Positions 1-7,704 are shown, counted from the stretch's first letter. The stretch is DNA of 24,901 nt from JAAYYY01 sp964602995 (GCA_964602995.1 CAZRTM010000058.1:1-24901), one strand, 5' to 3'. The notes: generated from the letters alone by a model not told the origin. Numbers and translations: made by a program.

Positions 1-59
1 CGCACCTCCTCCTCCGCGCCGGAGGAAGAAGGTTGTATATCGATATCGGTAGAATTCAT
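1..59 (-). CDS. Partial CDS, N-terminal 19 codons of an unknown protein running off the left edge
   Basis: Read on the minus strand, an ATG at 59-57 is preceded by AAGGAG with a six-base spacer (CATGGC), which is a strong ribosome binding site for this start. The frame stays open to the window edge and begins MNSTDIDIQPSSSGAEEEV. The short acidic and serine-rich start shows no signal peptide or recognisable motif, so no function can be given. A second ATG five bases upstream is in another frame and stops after two codons. It lies downstream of the pot operon in the same direction, separated by about 165 bases that contain hairpins, so it is probably a separate transcript. Confidence 0.55.
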   Translation of the reverse strand, partial: MNSTDIDIQPSSSGAEEEV

Positions 60-82
60 GCCATGCTCCTTGACTATTGCAC

Positions 83-115
83 AGACATCCGATTTCTTAG
101 AGAAATCGGATGTCT
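83..115. repeat. Perfect 15-bp hairpin of the AGACATCCGATTT family
   Basis: The arms are 83-97 (AGACATCCGATTTCT) and 101-115, with a 3-base loop. The same 13-base arm core recurs in the hairpin at 6437-6470, so this is a dispersed palindromic repeat and not a unique site. No U-rich tract follows on either strand, so termination is doubtful here, although it could mark the 3' end of the pot operon. Confidence 0.75.
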
Positions 116-125
116 CTAGCCGGAA

Positions 126-142
126 GCCGGCAAGATGCCGGC
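126..142. repeat. Short GCCGGC hairpin
   Basis: GCCGGC at 126-131 and GCCGGC at 137-142 flank a 5-base loop (AAGAT). It sits between the hairpin at 83-115 and the heptamer array at 191-225, within a tract that looks like a mosaic of dispersed repeats. No function is evident. Confidence 0.4.
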
Positions 143-190
143 GCTCCATCCACCCCATCCGCGTCCCCCGCGCCGGGGCATCTGCGGCAA

Positions 191-225
191 AATCTCTAAT
201 CTCTAATCTCTAATCTCCAATCCCT
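191..225. repeat. Heptamer tandem repeat (AATCTCT/AATCTCC), five units
   Basis: Five consecutive 7-base units run from 191 to 225: three AATCTCT, one AATCTCC and one degenerate AATCCCT. The last unit overlaps the TAG stop of potA (226-224 on the minus strand). The array is preceded by CATCTGCGGCAAA (178-190), which also precedes the heptamer array at 24751, so the two are copies of one compound repeat. Confidence 0.8.
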
Positions 226-1327
226 ACCCCACCAACACCCGCGCATCTCCCCCATGCCACCAAACCCGCACCCGGTCCCCCACGGCATAAGAGTGCGGTT
301 GGGAGCCGGCGGCGTTTTGTGAGCGCACCACCACCGTCTGGCCCTCGTCCAGGCGCACCACGTAGCGCGTGTCGGTGCCGATATACACCGACTCCAGGAT
401 CGTCCCGGCCACCCCTTGTTCCCCTTCCGCGGCGGGCGCCAGCAGCATCTTCTCCGGGCGCAGCGTCAGCGTCACCGTGTCGCCAGGAGCGAGCGGACCT
501 TCACCCGCGGTCGCCGCCACACAGACGCCGTCCAGCGTCACCTCCACCTGCGTCCCTTGCACACGCTGCACCTGCGCCGTGAGGAAATTGCTCTCGCCGA
601 TGAAGTCAGCCACAAAGCGAGTCGCCGGCCGTTCATACAGCTCCACGGGGCCGCCAATCTGCAAAATCTGGCCCCCGTTCATCACCGCAATGCGGTCAGA
701 CATCGTCAGCGCTTCCTCCTGGTCATGCGTCACGTAGATGAAGGTGATGCCTATCCTCTCCTGCAACTGCTTCAGCTCCAACTGCATCGCCTTGCGCAAC
801 TTGAGGTCCAGCGCCCCCAGCGGCTCATCCAGCAACAGCAGCGTGGGGCGGTTGACCAAAGCGCGCGCCAGCGCCACCCGCTGCTGCTGCCCGCCCGATA
901 GCTGCGACGGCCTGCGGTCGCCCATGCCTTCCAACTGCACAAGCTGCAACGCCTCCTCCACGCGCTGTTGCCGTTCTGCCTTTGGCACGCGCTTCACCGT
1001 CAGGCCATAGGCCACATTGCCCGCCACCGTCAGGTGCGGGAAGAGCGCGTAATTCTGGAAAACGGTATTCACCGGCCGGCGGTACGGCGGCACCGATGTC
1101 ATTGGCTGTCCATCAATCAGGACCTCGCCCTCAGTCGGCATCTCAAAACCGGCAATCATGCGCAACGTGGTTGTTTTGCCACAGCCGCTCGGCCCCAGCA
1201 GCGTGAAGAACTCCCCTTTCTCTACCGTCAGGTTCACATCGCGCACGGCGTGCACGACTTCGCTGCCGGCTCGCGCCCCGCCGAAAACTTTGGAGACCTC
1301 ACGTAGTTCAACAGAATGTTCAGACAT
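224..1327 (-). CDS. potA: Spermidine/putrescine-type ABC transporter ATP-binding protein (PotA-like)
   Basis: This is the cytoplasmic ATPase of a polyamine-type importer and energises the PotB/PotC permeases. At 367 residues it has the usual length. Walker A (GPSGCGKTT) is at 45-53, the Q-loop Gln at 91, the ABC signature LSGGQQQR at 143-150, Walker B LLLLDEP at 163-169 and the switch His at 201. A TOBE-type regulatory domain fills about 245-360. It is the last gene of a potD-B-C-A operon and starts 33 bases after potC. The ATG at 1327 is preceded by a weak AGG. The stop codon lies at the edge of a heptamer repeat array. Substrate choice cannot be read from the ATPase, because related Fe3+ or thiamine importers share this architecture. 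The polyamine assignment rests on the whole operon. Confidence 0.9.
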   Translation of the reverse strand: MSEHSVELREVSKVFGGARAGSEVVHAVRDVNLTVEKGEFFTLLGPSGCGKTTTLRMIAGFEMPTEGEVLIDGQPMTSVPPYRRPVNTVFQNYALFPHLTVAGNVAYGLTVKRVPKAERQQRVEEALQLVQLEGMGDRRPSQLSGGQQQRVALARALVNRPTLLLLDEPLGALDLKLRKAMQLELKQLQERIGITFIYVTHDQEEALTMSDRIAVMNGGQILQIGGPVELYERPATRFVADFIGESNFLTAQVQRVQGTQVEVTLDGVCVAATAGEGPLAPGDTVTLTLRPEKMLLAPAAEGEQGVAGTILESVYIGTDTRYVVRLDEGQTVVVRSQNAAGSQPHSYAVGDRVRVWWHGGDARVLVG

Positions 1328-1360
1328 AGATTTATACCTAACTTTATTCTCGGCCAGGAC

Positions 1361-2146
1361 CTAGTCCTGACCCAGGCGGCGCAACCACTCCGCTGCCAGC
1401 ATCAGCAGCATGGTGCCCACCATCAGCAACGCCGAGAGAGCCACCACCAGCGGCAGGCGTGTGGGGAAACGAAGTTGGGAATAGAGGTATACCGGCAAAG
1501 TCGGCTGCGTGCCCACCAGGAAGTTGGAGATGGCGAATTCATCAAATGATATCGTAAAGCTAATCAGAAAGGCAGCCACCAGCGCCGGGAAGCTGATGGG
1601 AATGGTCACGCGAAACAGAGCGCCCCAATAGCTGGAACCCAGGTCCATCGCCGCCTCCTCCAGATTGTTGGGGAATCCGGCCAGGCGCGAGGCGATAATC
1701 AGCATGGCATAGGGCACACTGATGACCACGTGCGCCAGCCCCGCGGCCCACGCTGATAGGCCAATGTTCAGGGAGCTTAAGAGCAACAGCAAGGAAACGC
1801 CCAGAATCACGTAGGGAATGACCAGCGGCAGCGTGGCCAGCGCCGTAAAGAAGCCCTTCCCTGGGAAGTTGAAGCGCACCACGGCAATGGCGCCCATCGT
1901 GCCCAGAATGGTCGAAACCAACGACGTGCCCAGGCCCAGCAAAATGGAGGTGCGCAGCGCCCGCAGCAGCTCGCGGTTCTCCATCAGCCCGCTATAGTGC
2001 TTCAGCGTGAAACCGCGCAGCGGAAAGACGAGGTTGGTGGAGTCGTTGAAGGAGAAAATGACGAGCAGCAGGATGGGCAGAAACAGAATGACAAGGACGA
2101 ACAGAAAATAGAAAAAACCAGGAGTCAGCCAGGCAGAACGTCGCAT
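1361..2146 (-). CDS. potC: Polyamine-type ABC transporter permease (PotC-like)
   Basis: A 261-residue inner-membrane permease with about six hydrophobic helices. The first is FYFLFVLVILFLPILLLVIF near residues 12-31, followed by a typical periplasmic loop with FTLKHY. The cytoplasmic EAA loop that docks onto PotA is visible as EEAAMDLGSSYWGALFRVTI near 163-182. It pairs with the PotB-like permease to form the channel. The ATG at 2146 begins three bases after the potB stop, so the two genes are probably translationally coupled. Only a weak GAG is seen upstream. The order and spacing match canonical potABCD loci except that the binding protein gene comes first. Confidence 0.88.
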   Translation of the reverse strand: MRRSAWLTPGFFYFLFVLVILFLPILLLVIFSFNDSTNLVFPLRGFTLKHYSGLMENRELLRALRTSILLGLGTSLVSTILGTMGAIAVVRFNFPGKGFFTALATLPLVIPYVILGVSLLLLLSSLNIGLSAWAAGLAHVVISVPYAMLIIASRLAGFPNNLEEAAMDLGSSYWGALFRVTIPISFPALVAAFLISFTISFDEFAISNFLVGTQPTLPVYLYSQLRFPTRLPLVVALSALLMVGTMLLMLAAEWLRRLGQD

Positions 2147-2149
2147 TGT

Positions 2150-3001
2150 TTATAACTCTAACAGGTTGGAGCGCATACCAAAGCGGGCAAAAAGGATAAT
2201 CAGCGGAATCACGGCCACCAGCATCGCCAGGCTCATCACCGACCCCATAGGCCAGTTCAGCGCACGCAGGAACTGGTCCTGAATCAGATTGCCGTACATG
2301 GCCCCCTGCCCGCCGCCAACCAGCAGCGGCGTCACATATTCGCCCAAAGTTGGAATCATCACAAAGAAAAAGCCTGCTATCACGCCCGGCATGCTCAGCG
2401 GCAGCGTGACGCGCAAGAACGTCTCCCACGGCGGCGAACCGAGGTCGGCCGACGCTTCCAGCAAATTAGGGTCAATGCGCTCCAGCGCCGCAAAGATGGG
2501 CAGCGCCACAAAAGGCACCCAGACGTAAATCAGCGTGACGATGACGGCGCTGCGGCTGTAGAGCAAAATTGGTGAGCTGGAGTCGATGAGGCCGGTCCAC
2601 AAGAGGAACGAGTTGAGCAAGCCGCTGCTGCCCAGAATCAGACGCCAGGCAAAGATGCGCAACAGGTAGCTGGTCCACGTGGGAATGATCAGCAGCGTCA
2701 ACAGCAGCACCCGCCGCTTGCCGGCGCGGAACGCCAGATAGTAGGCCAGGGGATAGGCCAGCACGACGGAGATAATCGAAATGTTGAACGACATAGTGGC
2801 CGACCTGCGTAAGAGGCGCAGGAAACCGGGGCTGTCAAAGAACTGCCGGTAATTTGCCAGCGTGAACGTGCTGTACGCTTCCCCCGAAATGCCGGAGCGA
2901 AAGCTGAACACAGCCATGATGGCCAGCGGCAAGATGAAAAGCAGAATGAGATAGAATGTGGGAATGCCGGCAAGTACCGCAACACGGCGGCGGGCTTCCA
3001 T
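2150..3001 (-). CDS. potB: Polyamine-type ABC transporter permease (PotB-like)
   Basis: A 283-residue inner-membrane permease. The first helix is near 11-33 (IPTFYLILLFILPLAIMAVF), followed by a periplasmic loop ending in FTLANYRQFF, as is usual for PotB. The EAA loop is EASADLGSPPWETFLRVTLP near 182-201. It starts at an ATG with an upstream AGGAGG at about 11 bases. It lies 97 bases downstream of potD, and a long GC-rich hairpin fills that gap, which would be expected to lower permease expression relative to the binding protein. PotB-type and PotC-type assignments follow gene order and loop similarity. Confidence 0.88.
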   Translation of the reverse strand: MEARRRVAVLAGIPTFYLILLFILPLAIMAVFSFRSGISGEAYSTFTLANYRQFFDSPGFLRLLRRSATMSFNISIISVVLAYPLAYYLAFRAGKRRVLLLTLLIIPTWTSYLLRIFAWRLILGSSGLLNSFLLWTGLIDSSSPILLYSRSAVIVTLIYVWVPFVALPIFAALERIDPNLLEASADLGSPPWETFLRVTLPLSMPGVIAGFFFVMIPTLGEYVTPLLVGGGQGAMYGNLIQDQFLRALNWPMGSVMSLAMLVAVIPLIILFARFGMRSNLLEL

Positions 3002-3035
3002 ATCGCTTATTTCCTCCTCAAACGATGTGATAAAA

Positions 3036-3074
3036 GGGGACGCCCGGCGTCAGGAGACAGGGCCGGGCGCCCCC
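3036..3074 (-). terminator. Strong intercistronic hairpin between potD and potB
   Basis: The 13-base arms 3036-3048 and 3062-3074 pair with a single A/C mismatch around a 13-base loop. On the transcribed strand the hairpin follows the potD stop by about 25 bases and is followed by UUUUA. It could act as a leaky terminator or as a 3' stabiliser of the potD message. Either would give more binding protein than permease, as is common in importer operons. Confidence 0.55.
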
Positions 3075-3098
3075 TATGCAACCTGGTTCAGGATCGCC

Positions 3099-4253
3099 TT
3101 ACTGCGAGGTCTTCACCTCAGACCAGGTATTGGTCCACTCCTCGCGCTGTTCGTCGGTCAGATATTCATAGAACACGGTGCTGTCCAGCGCGCTGATGTC
3201 GTCCAGACCCAACAGCTCGACCATCTGGGGGTCGATTTCGTCGATGGCGTTCTGGTTGGAGACGCCATAGCCATACTCGTTGGCCAGATAGGCCATCGAC
3301 TCCGTAGCCAGATAGGCGTCGATCATCTCGTGCGCCAGCTCTACGTTTTCAGAGCTGGCCGGAATGCCGAAGCCACAGAGGAAGCCCGTACGCCCCTCTT
3401 CCGGCACGATATATTCCACCTCAACACCCTGATCCAGCAGGCTCACGTAAGAGGCATTCCAGGCGCTAACGCCCAGCCAGGCGTCGCCAGACGCCAGCAA
3501 CTGGTCCAGCTCGCTCTGGCCGGCCCAATAAGCAATCACATTGGGCGCGATGTCCAGCAGCTTCTGGCGCACCTCCTCGTCCTGTTCCGGCGTGGTCTCC
3601 CAGGGGTTATAGCCCAGGGCCAGCGAGGCCACTACGTGCGCCGCTTCGCCGGAATCTACCATGGCTACGTGCCCCGCGTATTGGTCATCCCAGACGTCGG
3701 CCCAGGAAGTTGGTACCTCTTCCACCAGGTCGGTGCGCACCAACACCGACTCGTAGCCCCAGTCCCAGGGCACAAAATATTGTTCGCCGTCGAACTGGCC
3801 TTCGGCGGCCAGCGATTCGTAGACGCCATTCCAATTGCTGAGGCGAGAGGTGTCAATCGGCTGCATCATCCCTTCATCCACCAGCAGGCCCCAGAGGTTG
3901 GAGCAGGGATGGACAATGTCGGCGCCAAAGCCGGTGCGAAGCTGCGAGTACACTTCTGCACTTTCCGTCAGGAAGCTGTAATCAACTTCCACGTTGGGAT
4001 AGTCGGCAGCGAAACCGCCCCAAAATTCGGGGATCTCATAGCCCGCCCAGCTCAAAACGACCAGCCGCCCTTCTGCATCACTGGCCCCTGTCTCACCCTC
4101 GTCGGGAGCAGGCGCTTCCTCTTCCACCTCGTCTGTCGTATCCGGCGCCGGCTGTGCCGTCGGCGTTGCCTGCCCCTGCCCACACGCCGCCAACAGCAAC
4201 AGCAGGGCCAACAAAAGGGTTACAACCAATACTGAGCGCTTTCCAAATGTCAT
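3099..4253 (-). CDS. potD: Polyamine-type extracellular solute-binding lipoprotein (PotD/PotF-like)
   Basis: This is the ligand-capturing component of the importer, anchored outside the membrane. The 384-residue protein starts MTFGKRS, then has a hydrophobic stretch LLLALLLLLAAC whose LAAC lipobox predicts lipidation at Cys24. A low-complexity acidic linker (EVEEEAPAPDEGE) follows. The mature part matches family 1 binding proteins of the PotD/PotF type, with segments such as VVLSWAGYEIPEFW, ADIVHPCSNLWGLLVDEGM and YFVPWDWGYESVLVRTDLV. The ATG at 4253 is chosen over two upstream starts because GGAGGAG lies three bases before it and the signal peptide then has normal length. As first gene of the operon its promoter should lie in 4254-4471. 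The exact ligand is inferred and not shown. Confidence 0.87.
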   Translation of the reverse strand: MTFGKRSVLVVTLLLALLLLLAACGQGQATPTAQPAPDTTDEVEEEAPAPDEGETGASDAEGRLVVLSWAGYEIPEFWGGFAADYPNVEVDYSFLTESAEVYSQLRTGFGADIVHPCSNLWGLLVDEGMMQPIDTSRLSNWNGVYESLAAEGQFDGEQYFVPWDWGYESVLVRTDLVEEVPTSWADVWDDQYAGHVAMVDSGEAAHVVASLALGYNPWETTPEQDEEVRQKLLDIAPNVIAYWAGQSELDQLLASGDAWLGVSAWNASYVSLLDQGVEVEYIVPEEGRTGFLCGFGIPASSENVELAHEMIDAYLATESMAYLANEYGYGVSNQNAIDEIDPQMVELLGLDDISALDSTVFYEYLTDEQREEWTNTWSEVKTSQ

Positions 4254-4471
4254 CTTCTCCTCCATTCCTATTTTTACAATAATCAACTGCGCCATCGCGG
4301 TAGCCTGTCACCCGGCTCTATTGGGTTGAACGTAGTCGATAGAAAGTTAGATGGAGATGGCCAGGGCGGCCAGGTGATACTTAACATAGCGCAGCGACAT
4401 TGGAGCGAATTCATTATACGGAGAAGCCGCAGTTCGTCAAAGCATTGCAGCGCTTTCTCCGTAAGATGGGT
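4254..4471. other. Upstream region of potD, no gene seen
   Basis: No convincing coding frame is present. The region should carry the potD promoter, but no clear -35/-10 pair stands out. An inverted repeat with 9-base arms, TACGGAGAA at 4417-4425 and its complement at 4455-4463, is the only structure noticed before the palindromic elements begin. Confidence 0.4.
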
Positions 4472-4546
4472 GCTGTGGCCGGTCTCCCGACCGAGCCACC
4501 TGTCTACATGAGCGCGGCGGGCGCGGTCAGGAGACCGGCCCGAGCA
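4472..4546 (+). repeat. 75-bp palindromic element, copy A
   Basis: It begins GCTGT and ends CGAGCA. Inside are inverted arms GGCCGGTCTCC (4477-4487) and GGAGACCGGCC (4530-4540). The pairing continues inward through one mismatch into GACCG/CGGTC, giving a 17-position arm. The centre carries CACCTGTCTACATGAGCG. Related copies are at 4561, 9484, 24505 and 24590. No coding capacity is seen. Confidence 0.9.
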
Positions 4547-4560
4547 GTAGAAATTACCTG

Positions 4561-4635
4561 GCTGTGGCCGGTCTCCCGACCGAGCCACCTGTCTCCATCA
4601 GAGCGGCGGGTACGGTCAGGAGACCGGCCCGAGCG
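4561..4635 (+). repeat. 75-bp palindromic element, copy B
   Basis: This direct repeat of copy A lies 14 bases after it. It has the same arms at 4566-4576 and 4619-4629 and a slightly diverged centre (CACCTGTCTCCATCAGAGC). Two head-to-tail copies in a divergent intergenic region could place several strong hairpins in any leader transcribed through it. Confidence 0.9.
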
Positions 4636-4644
4636 ATAAGGAAT

Positions 4645-4697
4645 GTTGTACAGCCAGTTGGTAACTGGCTCAGCGATTTGCCAAATCGCTTTACAAC
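4645..4697. repeat. Two-armed hairpin element closed by an outer stem (three-way junction)
   Basis: The outer arms GTTGTA (4645-4650) and TACAAC (4692-4697) enclose two perfect 8-bp hairpins. The first is AGCCAGTT-GGT-AACTGGCT (4652-4670) and the second is AGCGATTT-GCC-AAATCGCT (4672-4690). Single unpaired bases separate the stems. The whole 53-base unit could fold as a compact three-way junction in RNA or as a cruciform in DNA. It lies about 100 bases before the SDR gene start. No known RNA family was recognised. Confidence 0.7.
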
Positions 4698-4799
4698 CAC
4701 CCCCCACTTCTCACATGATCGTCTACGCTCTGTCGGGTATAATCCCATTTCAGAAGGACAGTAGGTTCACAAAGCAGGAAAGTTACCAAAGGGGAACCA

Positions 4800-5879
4800 A
4801 TGAAAGCATTTGTCACTGGTGGCAGTGGATTCATAGGCCGTCATCTTGTCCGCAAACTGGTAGAACGAGGCTATGACGTCGTGGCCCTGGCGCGCTCACC
4901 AGAGAGCGCCCAGTTATTAACCGCTCTGGGCGCCAGGGTAGCGCAGGGAGATATCAGCGACGAAAGCTCCATGCGCGAGCCGATGCGCGGCGCAGACGTC
5001 GTCTTTCATGTGGCCGGCTGGTACAAAATCGGCGCTGACGACTGGATGAAGGCCGAAACCATCAACGTCGGCGGCACGCGCAAAGTGCTGCGCCTGGCCC
5101 ACGAGCTTGGCGTTCCGCGCATCATCTACGCCAGCACCGTCGCCGTCTTTGGCGACACCGGCGGCCGCCTGGTCGACGAAAATTACCGCAGCAATGGCCC
5201 CTTCCTCTCGGAGTATGACCGCACTAAGTGGCTGGCGCACTACAAAGTCGCCGAGCCGCTGATTGAGCAGGGAGCGCCCATTACCATTGTGATGCCCGGC
5301 GGCGTCTACGGCCCGGGCGACCACAGCATGATCGGCGAACTGATGCGCCAGTTTTATAATGGCATGCCCGCTGTCCTTGGCCCCGAAACCACGCTGACCT
5401 ACGCCCACGTGGAAGACATCGCCGAGGGCATTATCCTGGCCGCCGAAAAGGGCAGAGTCGGCGAAAGTTACGTGCTGGCCGGTCCGCCCGTTCCCCTGGG
5501 CGAAATGGTTGACTTCTGGTCCTATCTGACGGGGAAATCGGCTCCGGCCCTGCGCATTCCCGCCCGTTACCTGCACCCCTTTGCGCCCCTGATTGGCGTC
5601 CTCAGCTCCCTTTTGCCCCTACCCGCTTTCTTCAGCCGTGAAGCGGCGGAGGTCGTTGGCGCCACCTACATGGCCAGCGCCGACAAGGCGCACAAGGAGC
5701 TGGGTTGGCAGCCGCGCCCACTGCAGGCCGGTATGCTGGAGACGTTCGAGTGGATCAGCGAGAGCGCGAAGCTCTCACCACAGCGACAGCGGGAACGGCG
5801 CATTGCAGGGGCTGCCCTGCTGGCAGCGCTCGTCTTGTTCATCCTCTGGATTCTGGGCCAGCGCAAGGAAGAAGCCTGA
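4800..5879 (+). CDS. NAD(P)-dependent epimerase/dehydratase (extended SDR) with C-terminal membrane anchor
   Basis: A 359-residue Rossmann-fold oxidoreductase of the dihydroflavonol-reductase/HpnA-like extended SDR type. The nucleotide-binding motif TGGSGFIG is at 6-13, an acidic DI follows the second strand at 51-52, the catalytic Ser/Thr region STV is at 112-114 and the YxxxK pair is Tyr139/Lys143. The NAD-binding end is followed near 334-352 by a hydrophobic helix (GAALLAALVLFILWILG) and a charged tail, so the enzyme is probably tethered to the membrane with its catalytic domain in the cytoplasm. The ATG at 4800 follows AAAGGGG by five bases. The next gene, 76 bases downstream in the same direction, is a small membrane protein, so the two may be cotranscribed. 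The substrate is unknown. Sugar nucleotide, sterol or hopanoid-related roles are all possible. Confidence 0.85.
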   Translation: MKAFVTGGSGFIGRHLVRKLVERGYDVVALARSPESAQLLTALGARVAQGDISDESSMREPMRGADVVFHVAGWYKIGADDWMKAETINVGGTRKVLRLAHELGVPRIIYASTVAVFGDTGGRLVDENYRSNGPFLSEYDRTKWLAHYKVAEPLIEQGAPITIVMPGGVYGPGDHSMIGELMRQFYNGMPAVLGPETTLTYAHVEDIAEGIILAAEKGRVGESYVLAGPPVPLGEMVDFWSYLTGKSAPALRIPARYLHPFAPLIGVLSSLLPLPAFFSREAAEVVGATYMASADKAHKELGWQPRPLQAGMLETFEWISESAKLSPQRQRERRIAGAALLAALVLFILWILGQRKEEA

Positions 5880-5955
5880 GCTGCCGCGCCTTACCATTCC
5901 GCCGTCAACGCCCACGGGGCCGTCTGGCGGCCCATTCATAAAGGAGACCAACGAA

Positions 5956-6414
5956 ATGTCTGGCTATACCATCATACTTATTCTGCACAATATCGTGCGT
6001 TGGGTTGTTTTGCTGGCCGGGGTGGCCGCCGCCGTACGCGCCCTCTATGGCTGGTTGGCCAATCAACAATGGGGCGACCTTGATAACCGGCTGGGTATGC
6101 TTTTTACCATCAGCCTGGATATTCAGATTCTGTTGGGCCTCATCCTCTATTTTGTACTCAGCCCCATCACCACCAGCGCCTTTTCTGATTTTGGCGGCGC
6201 CATGGGCAACGCCAGTGTGCGCTTCTTCCTCGTGGAGCACCTGGCCATGATGGTCATCGCCGTCGCGCTGGCCCACATTGGCCGCTCCCTGTCGCGCAAG
6301 GCAGACAGCGACAACAGCAAACATCAGCGGGCCGCCATTTTCTTCACCCTTGCCATCCTGCTCATCATTGCCGGCATTCCCTGGGGCGACCGGCCCTTAC
6401 TGCGCCTCTCATAG
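5956..6414 (+). CDS. Small four-helix membrane protein of the 'cytochrome B'-annotated family
   Basis: A 152-residue protein with four predicted membrane helices at about 5-27, 47-69, 90-108 and 125-143. The pattern HNIVRWVVL, then DIQILLGLILYFV, then VRFFLVEHLAMM followed by AHIGR, and a final IPW, resembles short proteins that are annotated cytochrome B in Bacteroidota and Chloroflexota. His11, His95 and His107 lie in or next to the helices and could be heme ligands, but heme binding is not established for this family as far as I know. The ATG at 5956 follows AAGGAG by nine bases. It is probably cotranscribed with the SDR gene and ends before a strong terminator. Confidence 0.7.
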   Translation: MSGYTIILILHNIVRWVVLLAGVAAAVRALYGWLANQQWGDLDNRLGMLFTISLDIQILLGLILYFVLSPITTSAFSDFGGAMGNASVRFFLVEHLAMMVIAVALAHIGRSLSRKADSDNSKHQRAAIFFTLAILLIIAGIPWGDRPLLRLS

Positions 6415-6436
6415 CGCGGTAGACCGATACAAATCT

Positions 6437-6470
6437 AGACATCCGATTTTTTCCAAAAAATCGGATGTCT
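6437..6470 (+). terminator. Terminator-like 16-bp perfect hairpin, AGACATCCGATTT family
   Basis: The arms 6437-6452 and 6455-6470 are perfectly complementary, ending in a run of T that faces a run of A. The sequence after the hairpin is TTCTCTTT, giving a U-rich tract on the plus strand 22 bases past the stop of the four-helix protein gene. The arm core is shared with the hairpin at 83-115. It would end the SDR transcript and lies only 13 bases before the next gene's start. Confidence 0.7.
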
Positions 6471-6483
6471 TTCTCTTTGCCCC

Positions 6484-7704
6484 TTGGATAACGCAGCCCT
6501 TTCCTTTCTCCTGACAGCGCACGGCCAGCGCCTCTTGCAGGAAATGGGAGAGACGGCCATCACGCCCCAGAGCCACCTGAGCCTGGCCAGCCGGCTGCGC
6601 AGCGAGGTCAGCCCGGAGCAGGCGCACGCCCTGCTGGAAATAGCGCTGCTGCGACAAAAAGCAGTGGACAAATTTGAGCGTGCAGCGTCGATGTATTTCA
6701 CGCGTGAGGCGCTGGAGCAGGCGTCCGCCCAGCCTGTGAGCGAGCACCGCGCGCGGCGCTTTGCACAAATGGGTGCGCAGCACATCGCCGACCTGGCCTG
6801 CAGTATTGGCGGCGATGCCCTGGCCCTCTCCGCGGCAGCCTGGGTAGTAGGCGTGGACATCGACCACGTGCGCCTGCGCATGGCGCGCCACAATCTGGCC
6901 GCGTATGGCCGGCTGCCCCGCTTCCAACCGCTGCAGGCCGATCTGCGCCAGCTTCCCCCTCTTCACGTCGACGCCTTCTTCTGCGACCCCGGCCGCCGTG
7001 ACGAACAGGGCCGCCGCTACAGCGCCCCCGCAGATTACGACCCACCCCTGCCCGCCCTGCTCGAGCGTTGGCTGCCCCATGTGCCATCCGCCGCCGTCAA
7101 AGTCAGCCCCGGCATCGATTATGCGCACATTCCGCCACAGGGGGAAGTGGAGTTTGTTTCGCTGCATGGCGACGTCAAGGAAGCTGTTCTCTGGTTTGGC
7201 GCGCTGAAGAGCGGGGTTGAGCGCCGCGCCACCTTGCTGCCCTCCGGCGCCACGCTGACCAGCGACGATGAACCCGCGCACCCCACGCCGGTCACGGCGC
7301 CGGCCGCTTACCTCTACGAGCCAGACGGCGCTGTCATCCGCGCCCATCTGGTTCAGGCCCTCGCCGCGCAGTTAGGCGCCAGCCAGATTGACGAGACCAT
7401 CGCCTACCTGACCGCCGACCGCGCCATTGACACCCCTTTCGCCCGCTGCTTCGCCATCGATGACGCCCTACCCTTCCAGCTCAAGCAACTACGCCGCCGC
7501 CTGCGCCAGCTTGGCATCGGCCGCGTGACAGTCAAAAAACGAGGCTCCCCCATCGACCCCCAGGAGCTACAACGCCGCCTGCGCCTCGACGGCGACAAAG
7601 AGGCCATCGTCTTCCTCACCCACGTCCAGGGCCAACCCTACGCCCTCATCGGCCACGAGCTGCCCTTCCCGCCGGGAGATTCTTCGGCAGTCGCCTCAGA
7701 ATGA
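6484..7704 (+). CDS. Class I SAM-dependent methyltransferase with THUMP-like C-terminal domain
   Basis: A 406-residue putative RNA or macromolecule methyltransferase. A helical N-terminal region (LSFLLTAHGQRLLQEM) and the segment LRQKAVDKFERAASMYFTRE (57-76) precede motif I DLACSIGGDA at 103-112. The acidic VDID follows at 124-127 and the active-site-like FFCDPGRR at 165-172. A THUMP-like domain fills roughly the last 120 residues, ending near ALIGHELPFP. The family's biochemical substrate is, to my knowledge, not settled. The start is TTG at 6484, with no good ribosome binding site and a terminator hairpin just upstream. An in-frame stop at 6436 rules out longer versions. ATG at 6544 is the alternative but would cut family-like residues. 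The last eight codons and the stop lie inside a dispersed repeat. Confidence 0.8.
   Translation: MDNAALSFLLTAHGQRLLQEMGETAITPQSHLSLASRLRSEVSPEQAHALLEIALLRQKAVDKFERAASMYFTREALEQASAQPVSEHRARRFAQMGAQHIADLACSIGGDALALSAAAWVVGVDIDHVRLRMARHNLAAYGRLPRFQPLQADLRQLPPLHVDAFFCDPGRRDEQGRRYSAPADYDPPLPALLERWLPHVPSAAVKVSPGIDYAHIPPQGEVEFVSLHGDVKEAVLWFGALKSGVERRATLLPSGATLTSDDEPAHPTPVTAPAAYLYEPDGAVIRAHLVQALAAQLGASQIDETIAYLTADRAIDTPFARCFAIDDALPFQLKQLRRRLRQLGIGRVTVKKRGSPIDPQELQRRLRLDGDKEAIVFLTHVQGQPYALIGHELPFPPGDSSAVASE

Noticed and set aside
2958..4235. Long plus-strand open frame opposite potD and potB
   Set aside because: It is antisense to well-supported genes, has no recognisable motif, and reflects GC-rich codon bias of the real genes.
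4645..4697. tRNA or tRNA-like gene
   Set aside because: It is only 53 bases long, has two arms instead of three, has 3-base loops, and lacks the T-loop and anticodon loop sequences.
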